64,000 nucleotides of DNA from Rhizobiales bacterium GAS188 (lineage in GTDB: Bacteria > Pseudomonadota > Alphaproteobacteria > Rhizobiales > Beijerinckiaceae). The stretch spans positions 2,294,001 to 2,358,000 of the forward strand of contig FNSS01000001.1 in NCBI GenBank assembly GCA_900104855.1, written 5' to 3'. The notes under the pieces were generated by a model that was not told where the DNA came from, did not search any database, and saw only the letters and a list, made by a program, of their open reading frames with translations. Within the stretch, counting starts at the first letter, position 1. Each line of letters begins with the position of its first letter. Below, in pieces: positions 36,371 to 45,301 of the stretch. Both the position numbers and the translations under genes were made by a program.

Positions 36371-37852
36371 TCACCTGCCGGCTGCTTTGGTTTCGAGCCC
36401 GTCGATGGCCATGGCGAGACGCGTCGATTCGCCATAATATTGGGCCCGCTCCCAGAACTTCGGCCGGCCGATCCCGGTGGAGACATGGCGCCCGGAGATC
36501 TTCCCGTTCGCCTCCTCCATATTCATGTCGTAGACCAGGATATCCTGGGTGATGATGACGTCGCCTTCCATCCCCATCACCTCGGTCACATGGGTGATGC
36601 GGCGTGAGCCGTCGCGCAGGCGCGCCGCCTGGACGATCACGTCGATCGAGGACACCATCATCTCGCGGATGGTCCTGGAAGGCAGCGCGAAGCCGCCCAT
36701 GGTGATCATCGATTCGATGCGCGACAGCGCCTCGCGCGGAGAGTTGGCGTGCAGCGTTCCCATGGACCCATCATGGCCGGTGTTCATGGCCTGCAGGAGG
36801 TCGAACGCCTCCGGACCACGCACCTCGCCGACGATGATGCGTTCAGGGCGCATGCGCAGGCAGTTCTTGACGAGGTCGCGCATGGTCACCTGGCCCTGCC
36901 CCTCGAGATTGGGCGGGCGGGTCTCGAGGCGCACCACATGGGGCTGCTGCAATTGCAGCTCGGCCGCGTCCTCGCAGGTGATGACGCGCTCGTCATCGTC
37001 GATATAGCGCGTCAGGCAATTCAGCAGCGTCGTCTTGCCGGAGCCGGTGCCTCCAGAGACCAGCACGTTGCAGCGCACCCGGCCGATGATCTTCAAGATC
37101 TCGGCACCGGCCTGGGAAATGGAACCGAACTTGGTCAGCTGATCGAGCGTCAGCTTGTCCTTCTTGAATTTGCGGATGGTGAGCGCCGGTCCGTCGATTG
37201 CGAGCGGCGGCGCGATGACGTTGACGCGCGAGCCGTCGGGCAGGCGCGCATCGCAGATCGGCGAAGATTCATCGACCCTTCGGCCCACCTGGCTGACGAT
37301 GCGCTGGCACACATTCATCAATTGGGAATTGTCGCGAAAGCGCACCGAGGTGAGCTGGATCTTGCCGCTGACCTCGATATAGGTCTTGGTGGCGCCGTTG
37401 ACCATGACATCGGCGATGTCGTCGCGCGCCAGCAACGGCTCGAGCGGCCCGTAGCCCAGGACGTCGTTGCAGATATCGTCGAGCATGTCCTCCTGCTCGG
37501 CGATCGACATCATTACGTTCTTCAGCCGGATGATCTCGCTGACGATGTCGCGGATTTCCTCGCGCGCGCTGTCGGTGTCAAGCTTGGCGAGCTGGCTGAC
37601 ATCGATGGCTTCGATCAAGGCGCCGAAGACCATGCTCTTGGTCTGATAATAGTCGTCCGAGCGCGGCTGATCGACCACCGACGCCGCGGATTGGGGCAGC
37701 GGCCTCCCAGTGGGCTCCGGCCGCTCCGGCGCGGGCGCGGTGGACGGCAGCGTCGCACGCGCGGCGCTGACCGGCTCGGCCGGCGCTCTGGTCGGGGAGA
37801 CCGATCTCAGCGCCTGCGCGGCGCCGGCACTCGACGGGCGTTTTCCAAACAT
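36371..37852 (-). CDS. cpaF: CpaF/TadA family pilus assembly ATPase
   Basis: CpaF is the type II/IV secretion-family ATPase that drives Flp pilus extension and retraction. The 493-residue product has a Pro-rich N-terminal tail (~1-65) and an N-terminal domain with YGPLEPLLARDDIADVMVNG. The Walker A motif GGTGSGKTTLLN is near residue 270. ASP-box and Walker B motifs are in ERIIVGEVRGPEAFDLLQAMNTGHDGSMGTLHAN (given as a range, ~335-370), including the conserved histidines. Length and motifs are standard. It is followed by tadB. Confidence 0.96.
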   Translation of the reverse strand: MFGKRPSSAGAAQALRSVSPTRAPAEPVSAARATLPSTAPAPERPEPTGRPLPQSAASVVDQPRSDDYYQTKSMVFGALIEAIDVSQLAKLDTDSAREEIRDIVSEIIRLKNVMMSIAEQEDMLDDICNDVLGYGPLEPLLARDDIADVMVNGATKTYIEVSGKIQLTSVRFRDNSQLMNVCQRIVSQVGRRVDESSPICDARLPDGSRVNVIAPPLAIDGPALTIRKFKKDKLTLDQLTKFGSISQAGAEILKIIGRVRCNVLVSGGTGSGKTTLLNCLTRYIDDDERVITCEDAAELQLQQPHVVRLETRPPNLEGQGQVTMRDLVKNCLRMRPERIIVGEVRGPEAFDLLQAMNTGHDGSMGTLHANSPREALSRIESMITMGGFALPSRTIREMMVSSIDVIVQAARLRDGSRRITHVTEVMGMEGDVIITQDILVYDMNMEEANGKISGRHVSTGIGRPKFWERAQYYGESTRLAMAIDGLETKAAGR

Positions 37853-37884
37853 ACCAGCGTTACCTGAAGCGACTCCTTACGAAA

Positions 37885-39162
37885 TCACCCTTTCCTGGAT
37901 GCCATCTTCTTGAGGAAGGGCAGCTTGAGCGGCAGGTTGAATTTCGACTTGCGGATCTCGGCGCGACCGGTGAGCGTCCGGGCGAGCGACAGGAAGATCT
38001 CGGCATGCTTGCCGTTCGCCTGGATCTCCGAGATCATCTGGCCGTTATTGGCGGCCGAGCCGAACAGCTGGGCATCGTAGGGGATGATCGTCGCGTCGAC
38101 GCCGACCGCCTTGGCGAAATCCGCGATCGCGATCTCGGGGCGCTTGGGCACGCCCGTCTTGTTGAGCAGGAGGCGGGGATGGGAATCGTTGGGGCGCGCC
38201 GATTTCAGCAATTCGTGCATGCTCTTGGCATTGCGCAGATTGGCGAGGTCGGGCTCGGCGACCAGCAGGATATGATCGGCCCCGAGCAGCAGATGCCTGA
38301 TGGGCGCTGTCCACTGATGGGGCAGATCGAGCACGATGCACGGCACGCTCGAACGCAAAAGATCCAGCACCGCGTCGAAAGTATTCTGCTCGAAGTCGAA
38401 GAGACGATCGAGTGTCGCGGGAGCGGCCAGGAGATTGAGATTGTCGGCAAGGGTCGACAGAAGCCGTTCCAGCAGCGTCGCGTCGAGGCGCTCAGGCGTC
38501 GAGACGGCGTCGACGATGCCTTGAGGCGGATCCTGGTTGAAGTCGAGCCCGGCCGTCCCGAAGGGCAGGTCGAGATCGACAATCACGGTCGCGAGCTGGA
38601 GATGGCGCGCAATGGTCCAGCCGAGATTATGGGCGATCGTCGAGGCGCCGCAGCCGCCCTTGGCTCCGTAGACCGCGATGACGCGCCCGAGCGGCTCGGC
38701 TTTGTCGCCATGGAACAGTTCCGACAGCGATTGGATGAAGGCGAGGTGCTCCACGGGAGCGATGAGATATTCGCTGACGCCGCGGCGCATCAGCTCGCGA
38801 TACAAGAGCACGTCATTGACATGACCGACCACGACGACCTTGGTGCCGGGATCGCAGACGCCGGCCAGACGGTCGAGGCTATCCAGCAGGGAGTCGCGAT
38901 TGCCGATCGATTCGATGGCGATGACATTGGGAGTGGAGGCTTCGGAATAGGCCTCGACCGCCGCGGGAGCCCCGCCCATCTGCAGCTTGACATGCACCTT
39001 GCTCATGCGCCGGTCGGCGGCGGCCGCCTCGATGGTGCCGGCGAGCTCCGGCGTTTCGCAGAAGGCCTGCAGCGAGATGCGCGGCAGCGGCACGATATGG
39101 GAGAGCTCGGTCTCCTCGGTGCTCGCCGGAGCCGGCCGCTGCGTTCCGAACAGGTCGCTCAT
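37885..39162 (-). CDS. cpaE: CpaE/TadZ family pilus localisation ATPase
   Basis: CpaE/TadZ proteins are MinD/ParA-like ATPases that place the Tad machine at a cell pole or site. The 425-residue protein has an N-terminal receiver-like, atypical domain (~55-155, VVVVGHVNDVLLYRELMRRGVSEYLIAPV). The MinD-type domain starts with AVYGAKGGCGASTIAHNLGW, a deviant Walker A, and contains VDLDLPFG and LDLPHQW. It closes with basic residues (KFNLPLKLPFLKKMASRKG). Its ATG overlaps the cpaD stop by one base. Confidence 0.94.
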   Translation of the reverse strand: MSDLFGTQRPAPASTEETELSHIVPLPRISLQAFCETPELAGTIEAAAADRRMSKVHVKLQMGGAPAAVEAYSEASTPNVIAIESIGNRDSLLDSLDRLAGVCDPGTKVVVVGHVNDVLLYRELMRRGVSEYLIAPVEHLAFIQSLSELFHGDKAEPLGRVIAVYGAKGGCGASTIAHNLGWTIARHLQLATVIVDLDLPFGTAGLDFNQDPPQGIVDAVSTPERLDATLLERLLSTLADNLNLLAAPATLDRLFDFEQNTFDAVLDLLRSSVPCIVLDLPHQWTAPIRHLLLGADHILLVAEPDLANLRNAKSMHELLKSARPNDSHPRLLLNKTGVPKRPEIAIADFAKAVGVDATIIPYDAQLFGSAANNGQMISEIQANGKHAEIFLSLARTLTGRAEIRKSKFNLPLKLPFLKKMASRKG

Positions 39163-39929
39163 CAGTTACCCCCGCTGCCCAGATTGCTGATGGACGCCTT
39201 GTTCTTGGTATCGTAGCTGGTCGCGGGATCCTGGCCTTGGCGCAGCTTGCCGATCTCGGTCGTCCGCTTGATGACGTCGATGCGGTCCTCGACGTGGGGC
39301 CGCACGAGATCGATCGGATCGGCCACCTGCGCGGCGATGTTCTGCTGATAGGCACAGCCGAAGTTCCAGTATTGCTCGTTCTCGATGCCTTCCCTGGTGG
39401 TCGAGCCCGACAGGTCCTTCGGCCAGCGTCCGCAACTATGCGGGACCTTGGCGGTGAGCTCCGCGAAGCTCAGGCGGATGGGCGCCGCGAGCGCGGGATC
39501 TTCGACCGCATAGGTCTGGATCGAGAGGGGAACCCTGCCGCGACCGAGCGCCGCCCTGATCGTCTCGATGCCGCGCGCATCGCCGCCCGGATCGGTGCTG
39601 CCGATGGGCACGAAGGCGGTCACCACGCCTTTGCCGCGCTCGCGGAATTCCTGGACGAAGGCGCGCAGATCCTCACGCTGACGCAGATCGAGCGGGCCGG
39701 CATTGGCGCCCACAAAGATATCGAGCGTGTGGCTCTTGTCGGTCATGACGATCGGGTGCCTGGCGCGATAGTCGGAAGGATCGCGCCCGGCATTGGGCAC
39801 CATGCGATCGACGCCGCAGCCACCAAGCGCGAGCGACAATGCGACGCCGGCGAGCAGGCCGGCGGCGGGTGAGGCGCGAAGACGCATCCTGTACTGTGTC
39901 GTCTGGAAGGATTCGGTGTGACCATGCAT
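39162..39929 (-). CDS. cpaD: CpaD family pilus assembly lipoprotein
   Basis: CpaD is an outer-membrane-associated lipoprotein of the Tad secretin complex. The 255-residue product has a lipoprotein signal with lipobox LALGGC. The start could be the ATG at 39929 or the one at 39887 (MRLRASPAAG). A conserved domain follows with YRARHPIVM and CGRWPKDL. The C-terminus contains NFGCAYQQNIAAQVADPIDLVRP, the characteristic CpaD signature. It lies 12 bp after cpaC and overlaps cpaE. Confidence 0.92.
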   Translation of the reverse strand: MHGHTESFQTTQYRMRLRASPAAGLLAGVALSLALGGCGVDRMVPNAGRDPSDYRARHPIVMTDKSHTLDIFVGANAGPLDLRQREDLRAFVQEFRERGKGVVTAFVPIGSTDPGGDARGIETIRAALGRGRVPLSIQTYAVEDPALAAPIRLSFAELTAKVPHSCGRWPKDLSGSTTREGIENEQYWNFGCAYQQNIAAQVADPIDLVRPHVEDRIDVIKRTTEIGKLRQGQDPATSYDTKNKASISNLGSGGN

Positions 39930-39941
39930 GGCGCGGGAGCC

Positions 39942-41438
39942 TCAATCGTGGATGAAACCGACCGTGCCGCGATAGCTGCTCGGGAGCCCGTTCGAGCCTG
40001 CGACGCCGTAGATCTTGTTGAACTTGCCGAGCAGGATCGCCTGCGCGTCGGTCGCGTCGACGAAATTGTCGTCGGGCCGCGCGATCTGGCTCGGGGCGAC
40101 CGGCTTGACGATATAGGGCGTGGCGATGATCGCGAGCTCGGTCTCGTTGCGCTGATAGTCGCGCGAGCGAAACAGAGCGCCCAGGATCGGCAGCTTCATC
40201 AAGCCCGGCAGGCCGTTGAGATGGGAGACCACATTTTGTTGGATTAACCCTGCGATGGCGACGGCGCCCCCCGACGGCAGCTCGACCGTCGATTCGGCTT
40301 GCCTGGTGCGGGTGCCTGGAACGTTGACGCTGGTGTTGCCGCTGAGTTGGGCCTGGAAGGTGTTCTCGAAGTCGATCTCGGTCACCTCGGTGGTGATGCG
40401 CATGCTGATCCGACCTGCCGACAGCACGACCGGCGTGAAGCCGAGCGTGACCCCATAGGGTTTGAAGTCAATGCCGATCACGCAGTTCCCAGACGCGCTG
40501 CAAGTCGGCACGCCGCTCGGAACCGGGAAGGTCCCGCCCGCGGTGAATTTCGAAGCCTCGCCCGAAATGGCCGTCAGCGTCGGCTCGGCCAGGATGCGGG
40601 CCACCCCATCCTTCTCGAGTGCCTTGATGTCGCCGAGCGTCTTGGCCGAGCCGGCCGAGCCCTGGATCCTGAAGGAGGTCGCAGATACCGGCTGGCTGGT
40701 GCCGCTGGTGATCGGAAAATCGAGGAGAAAATTCGTCGGCGAGTTGAAGATGCGCCAATTCGTGCCGGTAATGTCCATTCCGAGCTGCTTGATGATGTCG
40801 CGCCTGACCTCGGCGATGGTGACTTTCACCATCACCTGATCCCTGGCCCTCACCGTGAGCGAGTTGATCAGATTGCCTTTGCTGTCCTTGCCGCCGGCGT
40901 CGAGATGGCCGACGAAGCCGCCGGCGATGTCGGCCGCCTGTTGCGCCTCGAGCGCCGAGGCCACCTCGCCGGTCAAGATCACGGTGTTGTCGACCGAGGT
41001 GACGGTGATGGCCGCGTTCGGCATCGCCACCTTCAAGGTTCGGCGCAATTTGTTCATGTCGCGCCCGACCAGGATCTCGAGATTGGCGATCTGCGCGCCT
41101 TGCGCGTCCATGACGAAGACGCTCGTCGCCCCGTCCGCCATGGCGATCAGAAACACCTTGCGGGTTGAGCGCACCACCGCATTGGCGACCTTGGGGTTGG
41201 CGACGAAGACTTCCTTGGCGTCGCGCGGCAGCTCGATGACGACCGATTTACCGATGCCGAGATTGAGCTTTTGCGGCACGGACGGATTGACGTTCGCCAC
41301 ATTGATCGTGCTCGGCGCATCGTCGCCGAGCTCGAGCGCGACCGCGGGCGCGCCGACCCCGATTGCCGCCGCAACCGCGAGCGCGCGAAGCACGGGCTTC
41401 CGCAACCGGGTCGGGATGCGCATCATTGAAGCGAGCAT
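39942..41438 (-). CDS. cpaC: CpaC/RcpA family secretin
   Basis: This is the outer-membrane secretin pore through which the Flp pilus passes. I start at the ATG of MLASMMRIPTRLRK (41438); the frame reaches a TTG at 41465 that overlaps the cpaB stop but adds a non-signal-like extension. The signal peptide ends at APAVA. Domains in order are the pilus-formation N-terminal domain (~35-110, GKSVVIELPRDAKEVFVANPKVA), a BON-type domain (~110-180), and the secretin core (~190-460) with DVGGTFPVPSG-like and VPGTRTRQAESTVELPSGG blocks, and GLIQQNVVSHLNGLPGLMKLPILGALFRS. The final WD-like tail is short. Confidence 0.94.
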   Translation of the reverse strand: MLASMMRIPTRLRKPVLRALAVAAAIGVGAPAVALELGDDAPSTINVANVNPSVPQKLNLGIGKSVVIELPRDAKEVFVANPKVANAVVRSTRKVFLIAMADGATSVFVMDAQGAQIANLEILVGRDMNKLRRTLKVAMPNAAITVTSVDNTVILTGEVASALEAQQAADIAGGFVGHLDAGGKDSKGNLINSLTVRARDQVMVKVTIAEVRRDIIKQLGMDITGTNWRIFNSPTNFLLDFPITSGTSQPVSATSFRIQGSAGSAKTLGDIKALEKDGVARILAEPTLTAISGEASKFTAGGTFPVPSGVPTCSASGNCVIGIDFKPYGVTLGFTPVVLSAGRISMRITTEVTEIDFENTFQAQLSGNTSVNVPGTRTRQAESTVELPSGGAVAIAGLIQQNVVSHLNGLPGLMKLPILGALFRSRDYQRNETELAIIATPYIVKPVAPSQIARPDDNFVDATDAQAILLGKFNKIYGVAGSNGLPSSYRGTVGFIHD

Positions 41439-41461
41439 GGCTGTGTGTTCCGGCCCTTCAT

Positions 41462-42262
41462 TCAATTCTTGCCGCCGACGACCGTGGAGACGCCGTAGCG
41501 GATGATCGCAAACTGATTATCGTTGTCGACCGCAGCCATTTGGGGAGCGCTGCCGTCGGCGACGCTGCGCAAGGCGAGCGTCAGCGAGCCGGTGCGCTGC
41601 GCCAGCGCGATGGCGTTGACCTGGTCGGGATCGAGCTCGAGCGTCGCCGTCTCGCCGACCGCGACCCGTTCGCCATTCTTCTCCTCGATATTGGGCCCGA
41701 TGGCGAGGACGCGGATATTCTGCAGCAGCGTCTCGCTCGCGAAGATGTCCGTCCCTTGCGCCTTGGAGGCCCGCCAATCCTTGTAGATATGGATGACATC
41801 GATGTGATCGTTCGGCAGGATCAAGGTGCCGGCACTGTTCGACCCACGTTGATCGATGCTGATCGCCAGCGCGCGCTTGCCGCCGGGCAGGATGGCGGCG
41901 AGGAAGCCTGCATCCGCCTTGACCAGCTTTTCCTTGCGGAGGGGTTCATTGGCGACGAAGGCCTCGCGCACGATCGAGCCCGCATTCTGGGCGATGGCGT
42001 CGGGCGCGTCTTTCTTGAGGATCATGCCGGCACCGAGACCGTCGGCCGGCCAGCGCAGCCATTTGAGGTCCGCGGCACCGACCTTCATGCCGAGCGGCAG
42101 ATCGGTTGCCGCCACCAGAACTTCGCTCGCCGCAATCTTCTCCGGCTCTGCCGCGGCCTGGGGTGGTTGAGGGGCCGGCTCGCGCATGCCGCTCGACAGA
42201 TATGCGGCGGCCAGCCCGGCCGCGAGCGCAACGCCGATGATGGCGAGACGAGCTGGTTTCAT
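41462..42262 (-). CDS. cpaB: CpaB/RcpC family pilus assembly protein
   Basis: CpaB is a periplasmic protein with an SAF (beta-clip) domain associated with the Tad secretin. I start at MKPARLAIIGVALAAGLAAAYLSS (start codon 42260-42262), which gives a proper N-terminal transmembrane anchor; the frame extends 17 codons further but reads Arg/Val-rich, non-conserved residues. The SAF domain covers ~45-115 (VLVAATDLPLGMKVGAADLKW) and is followed by the RcpC C-terminal domain (ILPNDHIDVIHIYKD). Typical length, 266 residues. Confidence 0.93.
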   Translation of the reverse strand: MKPARLAIIGVALAAGLAAAYLSSGMREPAPQPPQAAAEPEKIAASEVLVAATDLPLGMKVGAADLKWLRWPADGLGAGMILKKDAPDAIAQNAGSIVREAFVANEPLRKEKLVKADAGFLAAILPGGKRALAISIDQRGSNSAGTLILPNDHIDVIHIYKDWRASKAQGTDIFASETLLQNIRVLAIGPNIEEKNGERVAVGETATLELDPDQVNAIALAQRTGSLTLALRSVADGSAPQMAAVDNDNQFAIIRYGVSTVVGGKN

Positions 42263-42344
42263 GACGATGACCCGAACCTGACGCGAAGACCCGACGCGAA
42301 GATCTGCGCCCAACGTCCCGATTTGATCAGGGAAAGGTCAAGGC

Positions 42345-42352
42345 ATGGTTAA
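42345..42352 (-). promoter_or_regulatory. CtrA half-site TTAACCAT upstream of cpaB
   Basis: On the minus strand TTAACCAT stands 83 bases before the cpaB start, in the 144-bp cpaA-cpaB gap. This octamer is the known CtrA half-site. A second TTAA lies about 22 bases further upstream. It is suggestive because similar motifs lie before flp, cpaA and tadD. Confidence 0.35.
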
Positions 42353-42406
42353 CCGTGAGTGGCGAAACGTCATTAACGATTGACGAATTTCAGTTTGGTA
42401 ACGAAT

Positions 42407-42928
42407 TCAGCCGGGGAAGGCGCGCAGCAGTACCTGGGCATGCGGCAGGACGACGAGCGCTGCGATCGCCAGCGCGATGCCGTAGGGGATGCCCGTCTCG
42501 GGAGAGTGGAGCTTCAACGCCCAGGGAAGGCGCACCAGCGGCCGCGGTAACGGAAAGCGCCGCACCGCGAGCAGCCCAAGGGTCAAAAGCCCGCCCAGGA
42601 TCGATGCCAGCACGAGATAGTCGAGAAGATCGGCGAAGCCGAGCCATAAGGCGATGGCGGCGGCAAGCTTGGCGTCTCCGCCGCCGACCCAGCCGGCCGC
42701 GAACATCGCGAAGGTTGCGACGAGAACGAGAAGACCGGCCCCCAAATGCCAGGCGATCTCCGACAGCGGCATGCCGCACAGCATCACGACGGCGAGGAAG
42801 GTCAGCGCCACCGCCGCCGTCAGCTTGTTGGGGATCGTCATCGTGGTCAGGTCATAGGCCGCCGCGAAGGCCATCAGCGCCGGGAAGATGCCGAAGAACA
42901 GGAGCGCGGCCATATCAGCTTTTCCCAT
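42407..42928 (-). CDS. cpaA: Prepilin peptidase CpaA (A24 family)
   Basis: CpaA cleaves the leader of Flp pilins in the inner membrane. The 173-residue product has the two catalytic aspartates of the A24 family, in AAYDLTTMTIPN near residue 26 and WVGGGDAKLAAA near residue 85, set in about five to six transmembrane helices. It lacks the methyltransferase domain of type IV PilD, as usual for Tad systems. An internal ATG five codons downstream is also possible. Confidence 0.93.
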   Translation of the reverse strand: MGKADMAALLFFGIFPALMAFAAAYDLTTMTIPNKLTAAVALTFLAVVMLCGMPLSEIAWHLGAGLLVLVATFAMFAAGWVGGGDAKLAAAIALWLGFADLLDYLVLASILGGLLTLGLLAVRRFPLPRPLVRLPWALKLHSPETGIPYGIALAIAALVVLPHAQVLLRAFPG

Positions 42929-42980
42929 ATCAGCTTGCTCAATGTCGGCGTGCCGGATGCCAGCGTTTCACGTCGGCTGG

Positions 42981-43005
42981 TTCTTGGACCCGATTCTTGG
43001 ACCCG
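42981..43005. repeat. 12-base tandem repeat upstream of cpaA
   Basis: TTCTTGGACCCG occurs twice (42981-42992 and 42994-43005) with one base between, about 55 bases before the cpaA start on the minus strand. The whole gap 42929-43252 (324 bp) contains this repeat, a 16-base motif shared with the flp leader, and the flp terminator, but no gene. Confidence 0.6.
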
Positions 43006-43110
43006 TGCCTCTCGGAGGCCGGACGATCATGCCGCGCGGACGGACGTGTTGTCTTTTCGAGGCCATCGCCGCACGGCTCGAATTTCGGCTGCGCATCTTG
43101 GGGGCCAGGG

Positions 43111-43126
43111 CTTGAAAAGCCGTTAA
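43111..43126 (-). promoter_or_regulatory. 16-base motif shared by cpaA and flp upstream regions, copy 1
   Basis: On the minus strand TTAACGGCTTTTCAAG, a TTAA-N7-TCAA arrangement that departs from the CtrA consensus by one base. The same 16 bases occur at 43512-43527 before flp. This copy lies about 185 bases upstream of cpaA. Confidence 0.45.
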
Positions 43127-43201
43127 CCTCGCCAAGTCTTCTCAGGCGAAGCCTGCCATCTTCCGGCGATCGCGGGCCGCAAAGCGCCGGGCCGCAAAGC
43201 A

Positions 43202-43230
43202 AAGGGGCCGGGCTAGGCCCCCGGCCCCTT
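43202..43230 (-). terminator. Strong hairpin after the first flp gene
   Basis: A perfect 11-bp stem AAGGGGCCGGG/CCCGGCCCCTT with a 7-base loop lies 22 bases after the flp stop. On the minus strand it is followed by T-GC-TTT, an interrupted U-tract. It probably ends or stabilises the abundant pilin mRNA and limits read-through into cpaA. Confidence 0.65.
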
Positions 43231-43252
43231 GAAATCCGAAGAGGAGCGGCGG

Positions 43253-43429
43253 TCAGTTTGTTGCGGCGGTCAGTCCGGTATTGACGGAGGTGAAGGCCGC
43301 CTTGAGGTTCGTGCCGATATTCGTCAGCATGGCGATGATGACGACGGAGATGAGCGCTGCGATCAGACCGTATTCGATGGCCGTGGCGCCGGACTCGTCT
43401 TGGACGAAACGGGAGAAGATCGACTTCAT
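43253..43429 (-). CDS. flp: Flp-type pilin, 58 residues
   Basis: This short gene encodes the major-subunit type of the Tad pilus. The product begins MKSIFSRFVQDESG and the processing site is G followed by ATAIEYGLIAALISVVII, with glutamate at mature position 5 and tyrosine at 6, the diagnostic Flp motif. A short polar C-terminus (NLKAAFTSVN..) follows. The ATG has AGCCCC..-type weak spacing but the protein is unambiguous. Transcription ends at the strong hairpin and starts in a region with a 12-bp palindrome CCCTGATCAGGG (43554-43565) and TTAA motifs. It stands first of the run flp-cpaA-cpaB-cpaC-cpaD-cpaE-cpaF-tadB-tadC. Confidence 0.93.
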   Translation of the reverse strand: MKSIFSRFVQDESGATAIEYGLIAALISVVIIAMLTNIGTNLKAAFTSVNTGLTAATN

Positions 43430-43511
43430 AAAGGGGCTCCATTACTACGTTGTTCTGCGCCTCGGCTTCGTATTTGTGAGCTTGGCGTGGCGCAGACCTT
43501 AGGCAGGACGT

Positions 43512-43527
43512 CTTGAAAAGCCGTTAA
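43512..43527 (-). promoter_or_regulatory. 16-base motif shared by cpaA and flp upstream regions, copy 2
   Basis: Identical to 43111-43126 (minus-strand TTAACGGCTTTTCAAG), here 83-98 bases upstream of the flp ATG. TTAACCAC follows at 43569-43576. A CtrA-like activator site for the pilin gene is a reasonable reading. Confidence 0.45.
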
Positions 43528-43630
43528 TCGGACAGTACAAAAGCCCGAACGCTCCCTGATCAGGGGAGGTGGTTAACAATCGCCTGATCAAAAGGTCCGT
43601 ATTGCGAGCGAAGCTCTGCGTGAAGCGTTG

Positions 43631-43684
43631 GTCGCGCCAAGCAACCTCGCTGACTACGTCGCGCCAAGCAACGTCGCTGACTAC
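43631..43684. repeat. 27-bp tandem duplication after dapD
   Basis: Two adjacent 27-base units (43631-43657 and 43658-43684), each starting GTCGCGCCAAGCAAC, differ at one base. They lie 15 bases after the dapD stop, in its 3' untranslated region. Confidence 0.8.
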
Positions 43685-43699
43685 TCAGGAGAAATTGAC

Positions 43700-44542
<843 letters not shown>

Positions 44543-44605
44543 GGCATCCTCTTGAGCGAAAGGCGATGCCGCGCCTTTCAGCGGTGCGCATCGCCCGAGT
44601 CAAGG

Positions 44606-44665
44606 GGAGTTTGCCCAGGAAGAACTTGTTGAAGCGGAGTTTGTCCGAGAAAAACTTGTCCAAGA
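44606..44665. repeat. 30-bp degenerate tandem repeat upstream of dapD
   Basis: Two 30-base units starting GGAGTTTG (44606-44635 and 44636-44665) with about seven differences, 60-120 bases before the dapD ATG. The 275-bp gap between dapD and the second flp gene otherwise shows no gene. Confidence 0.6.
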
Positions 44666-44817
44666 GAGGCTCGCCCCGCGACCGGCCGATGCCTGTGCCA
44701 TCACGGAGGGTCTGCGGCCGGCGGGCTTGGAAAACCCCACCCGTTCCGGAGTTCTCGAGGAAGCCGGCGGCGGCGCAACTTACTCCAACCGCGGCAAGCT
44801 CGCGCGCGGCTCGAGCG

Positions 44818-45021
44818 TCAATTCGCGGTCAAGCTGACATTCACACTGGTGAAGACCGAATTGAGGCTGGTTCCGACCGTGCCCAGCATGCCGATGATCA
44901 CGACCGAGATGAGGGCGGCGATCAGGCCATATTCGATAGCGGTCGCGCCGGCCTCGTCGCGGAGGAACGGCGCCACTGAGCCACCTCCCTTGTCGAGGGA
45001 CCGCCTGATGGAAAGATTCAT
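44818..45021 (-). CDS. flp2: Second Flp-type pilin, 67 residues
   Basis: A paralogue of the 58-residue pilin. Its leader is longer (MNLSIRRSLDKGGGSVAPFLRDEAG), then the processing site G and ATAIEYGLIAALISVVIIGM with Glu5 and Tyr6 of the mature form. The C-terminus LNSVFTSVNVSLTAN matches the first pilin closely. Expression may be separate from the main operon because dapD lies between. The 280-bp region upstream (45022-45301) contains TTAACCGC and TTTAACA on the minus strand but no gene. Confidence 0.92.
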   Translation of the reverse strand: MNLSIRRSLDKGGGSVAPFLRDEAGATAIEYGLIAALISVVIIGMLGTVGTSLNSVFTSVNVSLTAN

Positions 45022-45301
45022 TGAACAACCCCTTCAAGCGCCGCATATCGGCGAAGAGTGAGGATACGTCGCAGCCCCCCAAGCACACTGCCGAGATCCG
45101 CTTGCCGGACTGTTAAACGCCTATGCAAATTGCGATCTGTTGCGGTTAACGAAAGCCGAACGCATCAGGGGCAGGCGCGCAGGCGCCGCGCTGCAGGCCG
45201 GGACGCGGCCGGGCCGGCGCTGAGGCAAGCCCGAACCGCAATCGTGGAAAGGCGCGCGAGCCGCGCCTTAGCGAGCCACGGCGTCGCGAAGGCAGGCGAT
45301 T

